DNA from: a virus
DNA length: 35,771 nucleotides
Reading direction: 5' to 3' (one strand)
IMG/VR virus record: IMGVR_UViG_3300046006_005879
Location: 1-35,771 of that record
The notes below the pieces were generated by a model. That model saw only the letters and a program-made list of their open reading frames with translations. It was not told the origin of the DNA and made no database searches. Positions 7,601 to 14,613 of the stretch are shown in pieces (within the stretch, counting starts at the first letter, position 1; each line of letters starts with the position of its first letter). A program made the position numbers and the translations under genes.

Positions 7601-8837
7601 TCCAATCTTTCAGCTTCCATCCTTGCTGATAGCCTCCGAGGATATACGGCACCCAGTTTTCCAGATCACCGTTGACGGCAAAGTTTCCATTCTCGACAAG
7701 CAGTTCTCCATTCTCCTGAGATACTGCCACGTTGGTGAAAGCTGGCTTGGTTTCCAGATTGGCACCATGTAGTTGGATTCCTTCTACTGCGAAAGTCTTG
7801 GTAAGTGAAAGTGTATCTGTTCCGATCAGGACTCCATCAGGATCATACTTCACAAATGAAAGCGAAGCCGCGTAAAGCTCCGGCTCTCGTACTATCCACC
7901 AGACATTTGACTCCTGCAGTAGTACAGCATTCCAAGACCGGAGGATCTTGGACATCACATCATAGCAGTTCAGTGGTAGGTTTTCACCTTTGGAAAGCTT
8001 CACAAAAGTCTCCATGTTCACCATCGATTCCTCCACGGGAGTGCCGGTCATTTCCCCTGAGGTCAGGTTCAAAGCCATGTGGACATTCAATCGAAGACCT
8101 ACCCGAGAGAGGCAAGCAATGATCGCATCCTTCTCAGATACCAGTCCGGTGAATCCGTTGGCATTGACATCTGGAAAAGAAAGATTCTTCAATCCTCCTA
8201 TTCCGTCGTTGAAATTCAATCCCGTCTGATAAGGTGGATTTGCCCAAGGTTCTGAGAATATATCCGGAGTGATCCATCCCGTCCAAAGAACGACTGCATC
8301 CCGCACGAATCTTCCGTAATGGTCCCGCTCGTCTCCTTCAAATAGTTCGTAGAATTTCCGGCTTACCTGTGAAGTAAGTCTCAGTGTTGCACGGCTTCCC
8401 CGAAATGGTTGAAATAGTTTGCCTTTGTTTTCATAGGAGAAAGAAAGATTTTGACCTTCTCCATCCACTTCTTCTTCTTCACCCACATAGTCTTTGCGGT
8501 AGATTTCAAACCTGCAAGTGCGCTGATCCCAGTCGGAGTATTCGTGGACGTATTTTAAACCATAAGGATCAGAAAGATCCGGTGGTACAGGTGGAACCAC
8601 CGGACCCGAACCCGCCACTTTCGTGACCGCTTCTGGTAAGTCATAAAAATACTCATCCCCTGTATCTGGATTAGTCCAGACCAGTACATTGTCTGCAAGC
8701 TCGAAAGCAGTGGAGTTGATGACCAGATTCTCCAGGATAGGACCATCCGGGTCAAGGGTATTGAAAATGTATTCCCTCCACTGGGATGTGAAGGCATCAA
8801 AATCAGCTACAAATTCCCTTTTCAACACTATAAGCAT
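4620..8837 (-). CDS. Large tail-tip / fibre protein with C-terminal repeats
   Basis: The largest gene, 1405 aa. The first ~750 residues look like the baseplate-hub/distal-tail proteins of Bacteroidota siphophages (ERDHYGRFVRDAVVLWTGWI, then receptor-like beta domains). About residues 755-790 are a Gly/Ser/Pro linker. A fibre-like region follows, with an Ala-rich stretch ending in NPFATMADVG. The last ~190 residues are two related ~90-residue modules, each running from FxxxF-[N/D]-Y-x-[Y/F]-SH to VxxQIxxT. Start at ATG 8837, with a late motif copy 31 nt upstream. The likely role is host attachment and tail tip; the exact hub assignment is inference. Confidence 0.8.
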   Translation of the reverse strand: MLIVLKREFVADFDAFTSQWREYIFNTLDPDGPILENLVINSTAFELADNVLVWTNPDTGDEYFYDLPEAVTKVAGSGPVVPPVPPDLSDPYGLKYVHEYSDWDQRTCRFEIYRKDYVGEEEEVDGEGQNLSFSYENKGKLFQPFRGSRATLRLTSQVSRKFYELFEGDERDHYGRFVRDAVVLWTGWITPDIFSEPWANPPYQTGLNFNDGIGGLKNLSFPDVNANGFTGLVSEKDAIIACLSRVGLRLNVHMALNLTSGEMTGTPVEESMVNMETFVKLSKGENLPLNCYDVMSKILRSWNAVLLQESNVWWIVREPELYAASLSFVKYDPDGVLIGTDTLSLTKTFAVEGIQLHGANLETKPAFTNVAVSQENGELLVENGNFAVNGDLENWVPYILGGYQQGWKLKDWTYDKLEVFPFTNSTSLGRVRRVTEKIDLKTSNNFINIYDVVRSFGDPVGRLISKPFPIKKEVGNLIQVACRFRANTYGSDNRLVEAYFNIAVKCGTKWLSVTGDVATWTPTETRIQWKIAEVMRWEDIVLPSVEIPEDGDVSLYLYQIVQVGSVSKVIYVFDVDNVQINLVDNPALQNERVYYKTNNPETYTSTLEELKIELGDVATVMSQNAKIVNDSPTSEWSRAGVTESLPLAELLCRELANQYQRTTYRLMGGRYRADSSRLSNYEDTVNEPDRKFLLTGGEWNAKSGEWSPDFVEINQTETTVEIRVVQEAKSGSSPNTGSNSGGGPDGEGSTEPVAPSVPVDLGDLDDVIPIIRDGRFEDSGIKAIRDFAEDIIQYQFDKPVRGLPGVEADEFVTLSQLPNIPQYGLLSGGTIQYTGTGFSYVSSLAIVATGEILTAPASASTLDAADASFDRFDVLGWRYVSAGVAELFYLKGTAAASPTIPQVDPETEVEGLVVLVPALATVPPSVVTEDVYLENTEWTVSKTGIGTMDPASTDNPKSGTKAVKSTEIANQYKVRFTRASTIDLTTLTDATLGFDLDLIATMANNQLISVIFLDASLAPASNAVSIQFNRASLAYQFIGLDLTLFTFLTTTIKAIEIRFAMKGGGTHAGFYLDNVKLQGGVDQPVSSNTHNTLLGLQGGTSTERYHVTKDQADAAAAAASPSTANPFATMADVGVGGGIASVTGDGVDNTDPDNPILTFPTPAEINAEPEFLKGDLIAGTNVSLSGTLTGRLVGTGNVTINSTGGGGGTSGLTLLTGFPVIPFDQNYRYSHEMAGPVEISVNTTLARTFPNHTVLYVKANGVDKPTFKTSDNFSILYDGWNNTNGEWNRIRIEWSPQGNPVVQIMDTSGAANPGTGAIDFELLFDDDYSFSHVITGTVSLSVDATGAAYAKKTIYYFMADGTNKPMWASPIECNFDNYVNVAGVWNRFFLEYTPENKVTLQIQNT

Positions 8838-8868
8838 GTCGCAAGATGCTCACTGTGTTAGTAACGTT

Positions 8869-8884
8869 GTGTTAACTTTGTTAG
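8869..8884 (-). promoter_or_regulatory. Late motif copy 2 (upstream of the tail-tip gene)
   Basis: The minus strand reads CTAACAAAGTTAACAC, 14 of 16 identical to the holin and portal copies; it keeps the TAAC/GTTA arms and the trailing AACAC. It ends 31 nt before the tail-tip ATG, almost the same spacing as at the portal gene (32 nt). Confidence 0.5.
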
Positions 8885-9045
8885 GATTGATTTGGGAAGA
8901 GTTTGGCAAGCCGATCGACGGTCCTTTGTAGAAACCTACCAACCCAACCCTTCATAAATTCTCTTGCAAATTTTAGCTTGGCCACTTCCAATTCAGGAAC
9001 AGTCCATTCGTTTCTTTCTTCCTGGGAAAAGATTGGTTTTTTCAT
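8881..9045 (-). CDS. 54-aa hypothetical protein
   Basis: An open frame from ATG 9045 to TAA 8881, starting MKKPIFSQEERNEW and rich in K, R and hydrophobics (one likely helix, AKLKFAREFMKGWVGRFLQR). It starts 9 nt after the stop of the preceding gene. It fills an otherwise empty gap between two genes on the same strand. No family recognised. Confidence 0.6.
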   Translation of the reverse strand: MKKPIFSQEERNEWTVPELEVAKLKFAREFMKGWVGRFLQRTVDRLAKLFPNQS

Positions 9046-9054
9046 AGCCTGAAT

Positions 9055-9657
9055 TTAGGATTGATTGAGTTGGTTCAAAAGCTTTGCCAGTTTGGATCTC
9101 ATCTTCTTCTTGATCTCTTCCAAATCATGGTCTGCCCAGTCAGCATTGGTACAGAAGGAAAGTAAAATTTCTCCGTCTGTATTTGTGAAAGCAATTGGTT
9201 TTTTGACTTCGATCTGAATCAATCCGGATGGTATTACCTTGGTTGCCCATTTGCCTTTGTGATAAATGCACCATCCAGACAATCGTAAGGAATCACTTCT
9301 TTTAATGTACTCAAATATAAGATTATGAATCATAGTGAAATCGGTTCCATTCCAATCAATAAAGGAATCCCCCTCATTAATCTCACCAAACCTTTTATAT
9401 GTTTCCTCTTTCAGTTGCTCTACATAAGCGGCTTCGGTGGATGGTTTATAATCATCTTTGTTTAATTCAACTTTCATTTGATCTATCTTAAAAATAGAAC
9501 CGGACCAGATTGATTCCACAAACTCCACACCTTCCCAGAGGTCTTTTGCTTTCTTGACTACAAATAAATTGTCTCCCTCTGTTGGCCACTCATAGCAAAG
9601 TTCAAAGCCTTCCTGCTTGCATACCTCTTTCAATCGGTCAAAATCTGATTGCTTCAT
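9055..9657 (-). CDS. Hypothetical protein (200 aa)
   Basis: A soluble acidic protein with a lysine-rich helical C-terminus (EEIKKKMRSKLAKLLNQ). No recognised domain; composition and length resemble unassigned Bacteroidota phage proteins. It has its own well-formed promoter at 9760-9791 and lies downstream of the antirepressor terminator. It may therefore be expressed separately from both the antirepressor and the late tail genes, possibly in the lysogen. Confidence 0.7.
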   Translation of the reverse strand: MKQSDFDRLKEVCKQEGFELCYEWPTEGDNLFVVKKAKDLWEGVEFVESIWSGSIFKIDQMKVELNKDDYKPSTEAAYVEQLKEETYKRFGEINEGDSFIDWNGTDFTMIHNLIFEYIKRSDSLRLSGWCIYHKGKWATKVIPSGLIQIEVKKPIAFTNTDGEILLSFCTNADWADHDLEEIKKKMRSKLAKLLNQLNQS

Positions 9658-9759
9658 CTTTGTGTGTAGTTAGTGTTTAGAAAAATTACCACTGTGAGAC
9701 ACTGGCGAACTAACAATTAAACCCAAAATAACCTGTGTAATGTTTTCCTTTGTGAGTGA

Positions 9760-9791
9760 CAAACGTAAACAATGTTTGTTTTGTTAACAAA
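9760..9791 (-). promoter_or_regulatory. Bacteroidota-type promoter for the 9055-9657 gene
   Basis: On the minus strand TTTG (9791-9788) is followed after exactly 20 nt by TACGTTTG (9767-9760), matching the Bacteroidota housekeeping consensus TTTG-N19-21-TAnnTTTG. It lies about 100 nt upstream of the start at 9657, leaving a leader of about 95 nt. An AAACAATGTTT dyad sits between the two boxes and could be an operator. Confidence 0.7.
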
Positions 9792-9800
9792 CTTTTAGAA

Positions 9801-9836
9801 TAAAAATCCCTGATTATTTTTATCAGGGATTTTGAT
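9801..9836 (-). terminator. Terminator after the antirepressor
   Basis: AAATCCCTGA and TCAGGGATTT pair around an A/T-rich 9-nt loop and are followed on the minus strand by TTTTTATTC. The stem begins a few bases after the antirepressor stop. The T-rich sequence on both sides means it may work in both directions. Its stem matches the terminator at 11420-11446. Confidence 0.85.
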
Positions 9837-9837
9837 T

Positions 9838-10641
9838 TTAGTTTCTCAGCTTCCAAAGACCGTGAAGGAACTCGCGGCCTTTCTGTGTCCAGACCATTTG
9901 AATCGTAGTCTTTACAGTTCCATCGCTTCCTGTGTAGGTGTACGTTCTGGTTTTAGTGTAGCCAAGATTCTGGATTCGTGCAACCGGTAGCCAGGTTCCG
10001 CCTTGCTTGTAGATCAGATTGTATTCATCATGCAATATTTTATTCAGAGTGATGGCACTCATACCAAGTTCCTTTGCAATGATATTGGTACCGATGGTAT
10101 TGGTGGCCTGAATCACTGTCTTGTAGTAATCCACGATCGGAGATTGGATCCGAAGCTGTGTGTCCTGCTCAGTGATCACTTCGTTCCTTACATCGATCTC
10201 ATTTAGTAGCTTGGCTTTCTGAAGTCTTTCATTCTTGAGTGAGGTAGCAAGCTCAATAATCAAATCCGGATTGGCGAGTAGATCCTCTGTCTTCTGTGGT
10301 GTGAGGTAGGCTCCGTGCTTTCGGATCGATGGAAGAACTTCATGCGTCACCCATCTTTTAAAATCCTTGGCTTCTGGTTTTTTACTTCTCAGAATTAAAG
10401 AGTAAAGACCAGATTCATTGATGAAATTAATTTCTCGATTCTGACCTGATACGCATATTGTGCGTAGCAGCTTTTCATCTTCATCCAAACCTCTGATGGC
10501 ATCACTTGCAGTTTTGTACCCGAGAATTTCAGAAACATCTTTTGCAATAAACCAAGGGTTTGAATTTTCCTGAATAACATTCAGGTTCATCTCTCCAAAT
10601 TGGAAAGGAATTGTTTTGGTAATCTGATTTGCAACTTGCAT
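9838..10641 (-). CDS. Phage antirepressor, Bro-N plus KilAC domains
   Basis: A 267-aa two-domain protein. Residues about 12-110 are the Bro-N DNA-binding domain (NPWFIAKDVSEILGY, GLDEDEKL, INESGLYSLILRSKKPEA, FKRWVTHEVLPSIRKHGAY). Residues about 140-265 are a KilAC/ANT domain with its HTH (IAKELGMSAITLNKILHD). This family counteracts repressors to trigger lytic growth. It is preceded by a long structured leader and closed by its own terminator. It lies among late tail genes rather than at the switch. Start at ATG 10641, in line with the conserved N-terminus. Confidence 0.93.
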   Translation of the reverse strand: MQVANQITKTIPFQFGEMNLNVIQENSNPWFIAKDVSEILGYKTASDAIRGLDEDEKLLRTICVSGQNREINFINESGLYSLILRSKKPEAKDFKRWVTHEVLPSIRKHGAYLTPQKTEDLLANPDLIIELATSLKNERLQKAKLLNEIDVRNEVITEQDTQLRIQSPIVDYYKTVIQATNTIGTNIIAKELGMSAITLNKILHDEYNLIYKQGGTWLPVARIQNLGYTKTRTYTYTGSDGTVKTTIQMVWTQKGREFLHGLWKLRN

Positions 10642-10669
10642 AATGTGTGAATTTTTAGCAGTGCGGACA

Positions 10670-10852
10670 AAAAATGACGGTGCCCACTTCCCGTTGCTAA
10701 GTCCTCACACGAGGGCTGATAAAACCATTACAGTAGTATCACGGGGTTAGGCACCGAGATTTTATCTATTGGGCATAAAAAATGCCCGGAAATAGAATTC
10801 GGGCGGTTACCACCCTCTGTGTATAAAGACTTAGCGTTGCTAAAGTATTCAT
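10670..10852 (-). ncRNA. Structured leader RNA upstream of the antirepressor (candidate regulatory RNA)
   Basis: About 320 bp upstream of the antirepressor has no standard gene but much structure. Stems: CGGTGCC/GGCACCG (10750-10756 with 10678-10684), inside it CCCGT/ACGGG, then TGATA/TATCA and CCTC-GTGT-GAGG. GGGCAT/ATGCCC (10771-10787) forms a separate hairpin. GCTAAGTC (10828-10835) can pair with GACTTAGC (10696-10703) inside the multiloop, a possible pseudoknot. GGGTGG/CCGCCC has a U-G pair only if read on minus, supporting that strand. A 28-codon frame (10852-10766) overlaps the 5' part and could be a leader peptide. Confidence 0.5.
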
Positions 10853-10904
10853 ATATTTTCTATTTCCAAAAACTTTTTCAAGTATTAATTACGTTAGTAA
10901 CAAA

Positions 10905-10925
10905 TGTAAGTTTCATTAACTTACA
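10905..10925. promoter_or_regulatory. Perfect inverted repeat between divergent transcription units
   Basis: TGTAAGTT and AACTTACA (8 bp each, 5-nt spacer) lie between the antirepressor leader (minus) and the plus-strand membrane gene. A second small dyad, GTTAGTAAC, lies just before it. The location between divergent genes suggests an operator for a dimeric regulator. Confidence 0.5.
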
Positions 10926-10967
10926 AACAAATGTTTTTATTATTTTTAAATCTTTTTAAATTCAGGA

Positions 10968-11339
10968 ATGAAAAAGCAAACAGTCAACACAATTGTTAAG
11001 AGTGTAATTTGGATCTCTATTTTTAGTATCATGCTTTATATGTGCGTAGGACAAGAAGAACCATTGACTCCTGAGCAAGTGGCCACAGAGTCCATTGAAA
11101 AGAATTTCAATGGATGGGATGGATCTCATATTAAACTGACTCGATTCGTTAAAGAAAATTTGAATGATCCGGATAGCTATGAGCATATTGAAACCACCTA
11201 CAAAGTAACTGGTGATTCTATCTGGCTATTTATGAATTATAGGGCAAAGAATTCATTTGGTGGAATTGTTAAGGAAGGTATTACAGCAATTGCAAATAAA
11301 GAAACAGGTGAATTGATTCAAGTAATCCCACAACAATGA
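10968..11339 (+). CDS. Membrane-anchored or lipoprotein-like protein, candidate lysogenic-conversion gene
   Basis: A 123-aa protein on the opposite strand to almost all phage genes. Residues about 9-27 form one hydrophobic segment ending LYMC, a weak lipobox; it is either a lipoprotein or an N-terminally anchored protein. The exposed domain contains FVKENLNDPDSYEH, a motif I associate with a widespread small domain of unknown function, and ends beta-rich (NSFGGIVKEGITAIAN). An orientation opposed to the structural genes, with a private control region, marks it as a moron, possibly affecting superinfection or host physiology. Confidence 0.75.
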   Translation: MKKQTVNTIVKSVIWISIFSIMLYMCVGQEEPLTPEQVATESIEKNFNGWDGSHIKLTRFVKENLNDPDSYEHIETTYKVTGDSIWLFMNYRAKNSFGGIVKEGITAIANKETGELIQVIPQQ

Positions 11340-11428
11340 ACTGGTATCTGATCCCTATATTCGCAGCAGTCTGGTTGCTTGGTCTTTGGATGTATGGACA
11401 AGTATTTGCAAAAAGAAAAAATCCCTGA
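11336..11428 (+). CDS. 30-aa single-pass membrane peptide
   Basis: It starts at an ATG overlapping the stop of the preceding gene (ATGA) and encodes MNWYLIPIFAAVWLLGLWMY followed by a basic tail. One transmembrane helix covers nearly the whole peptide. The tight coupling suggests it works with the upstream membrane protein. Its stop codon falls in the stem of the terminator for the opposing tape-measure transcript. Confidence 0.6.
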   Translation: MNWYLIPIFAAVWLLGLWMYGQVFAKRKNP

Positions 11429-11446
11429 AGCAGTACCTCAGGGATT
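11411..11446 (-). terminator. Terminator after the tape-measure gene
   Basis: AATCCCTGA (11420-11428) and TCAGGGATT (11438-11446) form a perfect 9-bp stem. On the minus strand it is followed by TTTTTTC. It lies 28 nt past the tape-measure stop and separates late tail transcription from the antirepressor island. Confidence 0.85.
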
Positions 11447-11474
11447 AAAACTAAAACACTAACACAAAATTTCT

Positions 11475-13568
11475 TTAGGTCGACCGACCTTGTACCCTTA
11501 CCACTTCATCAATGATTGCTTTTAGTTCGGTTCCTGATCCTCTCAGTGTGCCAGTGACGTGAATGCTTTGCATCCCGCCTCCACCCATTGCAGTCTGTCG
11601 CGCGTTGGTAATCCCTCCAAATCCTGAAGGAGTGAACATCTCCGGTCCTCTCTCTCCTACCAAGTAAGGAGTTCCCATCTGAACTGATCCTCCCATTGCT
11701 CGGGCTGGAGTAGAACTTGCAGGACCCAAAGGTCCACCGCCTCCACCTCCGGAACTCATCTTACCCATTCTCCCTTTGATTGTAGCCGCAAGAGCAACCA
11801 ACGCAACACCTGCTGCAATGGCAATCACTGGATTTAATGAAGTTAGTGCTACTTTAATTCCTGCTACTGCTATACCTGCTTGTATTGCCATTTCCCCAAG
11901 TCTACCCATCATGTCTGCTAAAACACCAAGCATTGACCTTCCTAAGTCTCCCATTGAAGAAACTCCTGAAAGTACACCACCTATGCCCTGAGCAAGTGTA
12001 GTAAGACCTGTTGCAATTCCTTGCTGAAGAATATTTTGAAATTCACCTGAAAGATCCACCGCTACTTTCGTGAATGCTGGGGTCAATTCCTGCAATTGGG
12101 TAATGACTCCCTTTACTTGCTCTGGTAATTTTAGATTTAAATCAAACGGACTTGCATTTCCACCGGCTGAGATTCCTTCGTCTTTGGTTCTTTTTATTCC
12201 TCCACCGCCTGTTGCGGATGCTGCGAGTGCTGCACTGGTGGCAAGTTCTTTATTTGTTTTCTCGACTTCATCCGTGGTACCCATCACAGCACCTTTGATG
12301 TCTGAGAATGTTTTCATGATATTACCGCCGATGTCTGACATCACCTGCCCAAAGGTGATGACAGGCTGAGCATCCAAAGCAGACTGGATTCCCTCTGCAT
12401 CTTTCTCCATCTTGGAGATCGTGTCGGAGAAGTCCAGACCGATGATTGAGGTGAATCGGTTGAATGCCTTCAGTGTAGTGGCCACACCCTGAATGAAGGT
12501 GAGCTTGATCTTGTCCCAGAGTTGCCCGAAGTAAGCACCGACAATGTCCCAAGAATCATACACCGCTTTGCCTACCAGAATCAATCCTGTCACGGCTGCG
12601 ACTACCGCGAGGATCTTCAAAGTCATCACTGTGAAGACTCCCTGCAAAGCAAGAAATCCAATCTTCAAAGCCGGGATAATATTAGAAATGATAAATCCCA
12701 ACCCGAAGAGAAGCGGACCGATGGCTGCGACTAATGCACCCACTACCGCGATGATTCTCTTGGTGCTGCTATCCAATTGCGTGAACCACTCCACCACACC
12801 TGTCACCACTCCGACCAGCTTGGTGGCCAAAGGAAGAAAGACCATTCCCAATTCGACTGAAATATCTTCTAATCGGGTTTTCAATAATCTGCTTTGATTG
12901 GCAAATGAATCTGAAGTTCGTGCGTAGTCTCCAATCGCGTTGCCGGATTGCTGCATAGCAAGTTGAAGTGTAGCGTGTGCCTTGGCTTGTCGCTCCGTCT
13001 CAAAGGTCATGCCCTTGGCTGAGTTCAAAGCCATCTGTCTCTTCACATCTTCTTCCATGATGGCAATGCCCAAAGACTTGAGTTCTTCTCTTTCCCCGAG
13101 TAGTGCCTTGGTCAATGCTTTGCTTGCGCCTTCTGCACCGCCCGAGTAGTTGGTAAAGGATGCGAGATCCACGGCAAGCTTCTGCACTTCCATTGAAAGA
13201 TCAAGTGCGCCTTGCTGCGAAAATCCAAATCCTGTCAGCAAGTCTCCCGTGTCTCCGAGCATCTGCTTGGCAGCCATCCCGGAAAGACCGTATTCTGATC
13301 TCAGAGTTTTGAAAGCTGACTCAGCCGAACCTTGAATGTCCCGGAAGACAGTTTCAAATTTTGAGAAGGTTTCCTGAGCATCTGAAGCGGCTTTGATAGA
13401 TGCGGCACCGAGTGCTGCGATTGGAAGGGTGACACCCAAGGAGATTGCTTTTCCAAGGGATTGCATTTTGCCGCCAATCTTTCCCATTTCACGCTCAACT
13501 TTTGAAAGCCCGGCTGTGAAGGAAGCGATGTTAACACCAAATTTTAAATTTACGGTAGCAATTGCCAT
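11475..13568 (-). CDS. Tail tape measure protein
   Basis: A 697-aa protein that sets tail length and is ejected with DNA. The N-terminal region is a helical tape-measure domain (QETFSKFETVFRDIQG; LLTGFGFSQQGALDLSMEVQ). Strong hydrophobic segments lie at about 265-345 and 565-600. The C-terminus has the common tape-measure ending GTPYLVGERGPEMFTPSG. It directly follows the tail assembly chaperones and a gp10-like protein. At about 1.5 Angstrom per residue the tail would be near 100 nm. It is short for a siphophage but complete. Confidence 0.92.
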   Translation of the reverse strand: MAIATVNLKFGVNIASFTAGLSKVEREMGKIGGKMQSLGKAISLGVTLPIAALGAASIKAASDAQETFSKFETVFRDIQGSAESAFKTLRSEYGLSGMAAKQMLGDTGDLLTGFGFSQQGALDLSMEVQKLAVDLASFTNYSGGAEGASKALTKALLGEREELKSLGIAIMEEDVKRQMALNSAKGMTFETERQAKAHATLQLAMQQSGNAIGDYARTSDSFANQSRLLKTRLEDISVELGMVFLPLATKLVGVVTGVVEWFTQLDSSTKRIIAVVGALVAAIGPLLFGLGFIISNIIPALKIGFLALQGVFTVMTLKILAVVAAVTGLILVGKAVYDSWDIVGAYFGQLWDKIKLTFIQGVATTLKAFNRFTSIIGLDFSDTISKMEKDAEGIQSALDAQPVITFGQVMSDIGGNIMKTFSDIKGAVMGTTDEVEKTNKELATSAALAASATGGGGIKRTKDEGISAGGNASPFDLNLKLPEQVKGVITQLQELTPAFTKVAVDLSGEFQNILQQGIATGLTTLAQGIGGVLSGVSSMGDLGRSMLGVLADMMGRLGEMAIQAGIAVAGIKVALTSLNPVIAIAAGVALVALAATIKGRMGKMSSGGGGGGPLGPASSTPARAMGGSVQMGTPYLVGERGPEMFTPSGFGGITNARQTAMGGGGMQSIHVTGTLRGSGTELKAIIDEVVRVQGRST

Positions 13569-13571
13569 GAG

Positions 13572-14171
13572 TTAGAATATTTGATTTGCCTTCAATTCAA
13601 TGTACTGGCTGACTTCATTTTTGAATTTGGAAACCACCGTTGGAAATGTCTTGTCAAAGGATGGCTTCATGAATGGATTTGCTCTTGCTGATCCTCTGTT
13701 TTGTCCAAAGCTGTTCACTCTGTTTCGTGTTCCAAACTCTACATTTCGACCGTGAAATCCTTTGAAGCCTCGCTTGACCCGTGGTCCCACCTGGATGTTG
13801 ACAAATTCTTTTGATCTTCCTGTGATGAATCCAATCGAGTCGTGCAGGTTTCCGGTGGATTCTCTTCCGGCTGCAATGGCTTCTGTCTCGATCCTGCTTG
13901 TCTCCCGTTTGGTTGCGTCCAAGGTTGGCTGAATAGATCTTTTTATCAAGCTGATTAATTCGCTTCTTTTCAAACTCAGACCAAAGTCCTTCATGAGTTT
14001 GGTCACCCGATCCCAATCGCTGGTGTCCAGAAATACCACTTCATTTGAAGATGACTTGTAAGACTTGGAGCCTAAGCCAAAGGAAGAAGTCTTGGGTAGT
14101 TTCTTGAGCCTACCCGCCTCTCTTCCCTTGGTGATTGCGTAGTTCTTGAGTATGTTTTCGAATCCTGACAT
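13572..14171 (-). CDS. HK97 gp10-like tail component
   Basis: A 199-aa basic protein. The C-terminal half contains the family pattern NVEFGTRN followed by ANPFMKPSFDKTF, typical of HK97 gp10/minor tail proteins at the head-tail joint. In most siphophages this gene lies before the tail tube; here it is between chaperones and tape measure, 3 nt from each neighbour's end. The assignment rests on these motifs and synteny. Confidence 0.75.
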   Translation of the reverse strand: MSGFENILKNYAITKGREAGRLKKLPKTSSFGLGSKSYKSSSNEVVFLDTSDWDRVTKLMKDFGLSLKRSELISLIKRSIQPTLDATKRETSRIETEAIAAGRESTGNLHDSIGFITGRSKEFVNIQVGPRVKRGFKGFHGRNVEFGTRNRVNSFGQNRGSARANPFMKPSFDKTFPTVVSKFKNEVSQYIELKANQIF

Positions 14172-14172
14172 A

Positions 14173-14613
14173 TCAATCTAATTTTGCAAGGTGCTGATAC
14201 TTGGTGCTGTGTCGGTACCAGTGATCCGGAATCCAGTCTTGTACTTTCCTCCCAATGGCAAATTCAATCTGCTCATCGTATGGGATAATCTTTTTCTCTC
14301 GGGTGTACACATGATCCCAAGGAAATGGGTGAAACTGTTCTTCAGTCGGGATGGCTTGCTTGGGGTCAAAGTGTGGCCTTGCAGAAATGTAATTGCTGCG
14401 CCTCCACATGATAAGCCTTTCACGTCTTTCCTCTTCGTACTCCTGAAGACCCTGGTTGAATTCGTATGGCTCCATCAGCCAGAACTCCCGAACTGAAACA
14501 CCCATCAGGATTGCTTTTCCAAGGGACTTGTCCAAATAGTCCTGATTGGTGAGTGGTCTTACTTCTTCGCCTTCTTCCCTTCGGATGTCTGATCCTCTGA
14601 CACCCTCTGAGAA
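14173..14613 (-). CDS. Tail assembly chaperone, frameshift extension (GT-type)
   Basis: There is no ATG in this frame; the first possible start is TTG at 14535. However, the frame is open upstream to 14619, overlapping the end of the preceding gene in its -1 frame, with a TGA just before a slippery A AAT TTT. It is therefore best read as the extension of a -1 frameshift product: 87 aa from the upstream gene plus about 146 aa here, total about 233 aa. The extension is acidic with an aromatic core (SVREFWLMEPYEFNQGLQ). This corresponds to gpGT of lambda, which loads tail tube protein onto the tape measure. Confidence 0.8.
   Translation of the reverse strand, partial: FSEGVRGSDIRREEGEEVRPLTNQDYLDKSLGKAILMGVSVREFWLMEPYEFNQGLQEYEEERRERLIMWRRSNYISARPHFDPKQAIPTEEQFHPFPWDHVYTREKKIIPYDEQIEFAIGRKVQDWIPDHWYRHSTKYQHLAKLD

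Noticed and set aside
2929-8837. Diversity-generating retroelement acting on tail genes
   Set aside because: No reverse transcriptase and no template/variable repeat pair seen near the fibre genes.
14173-14535. Independent gene starting at TTG 14535
   Set aside because: The same frame is open to 14619, immediately after a slippery heptamer in the chaperone gene; frameshifting explains it better.
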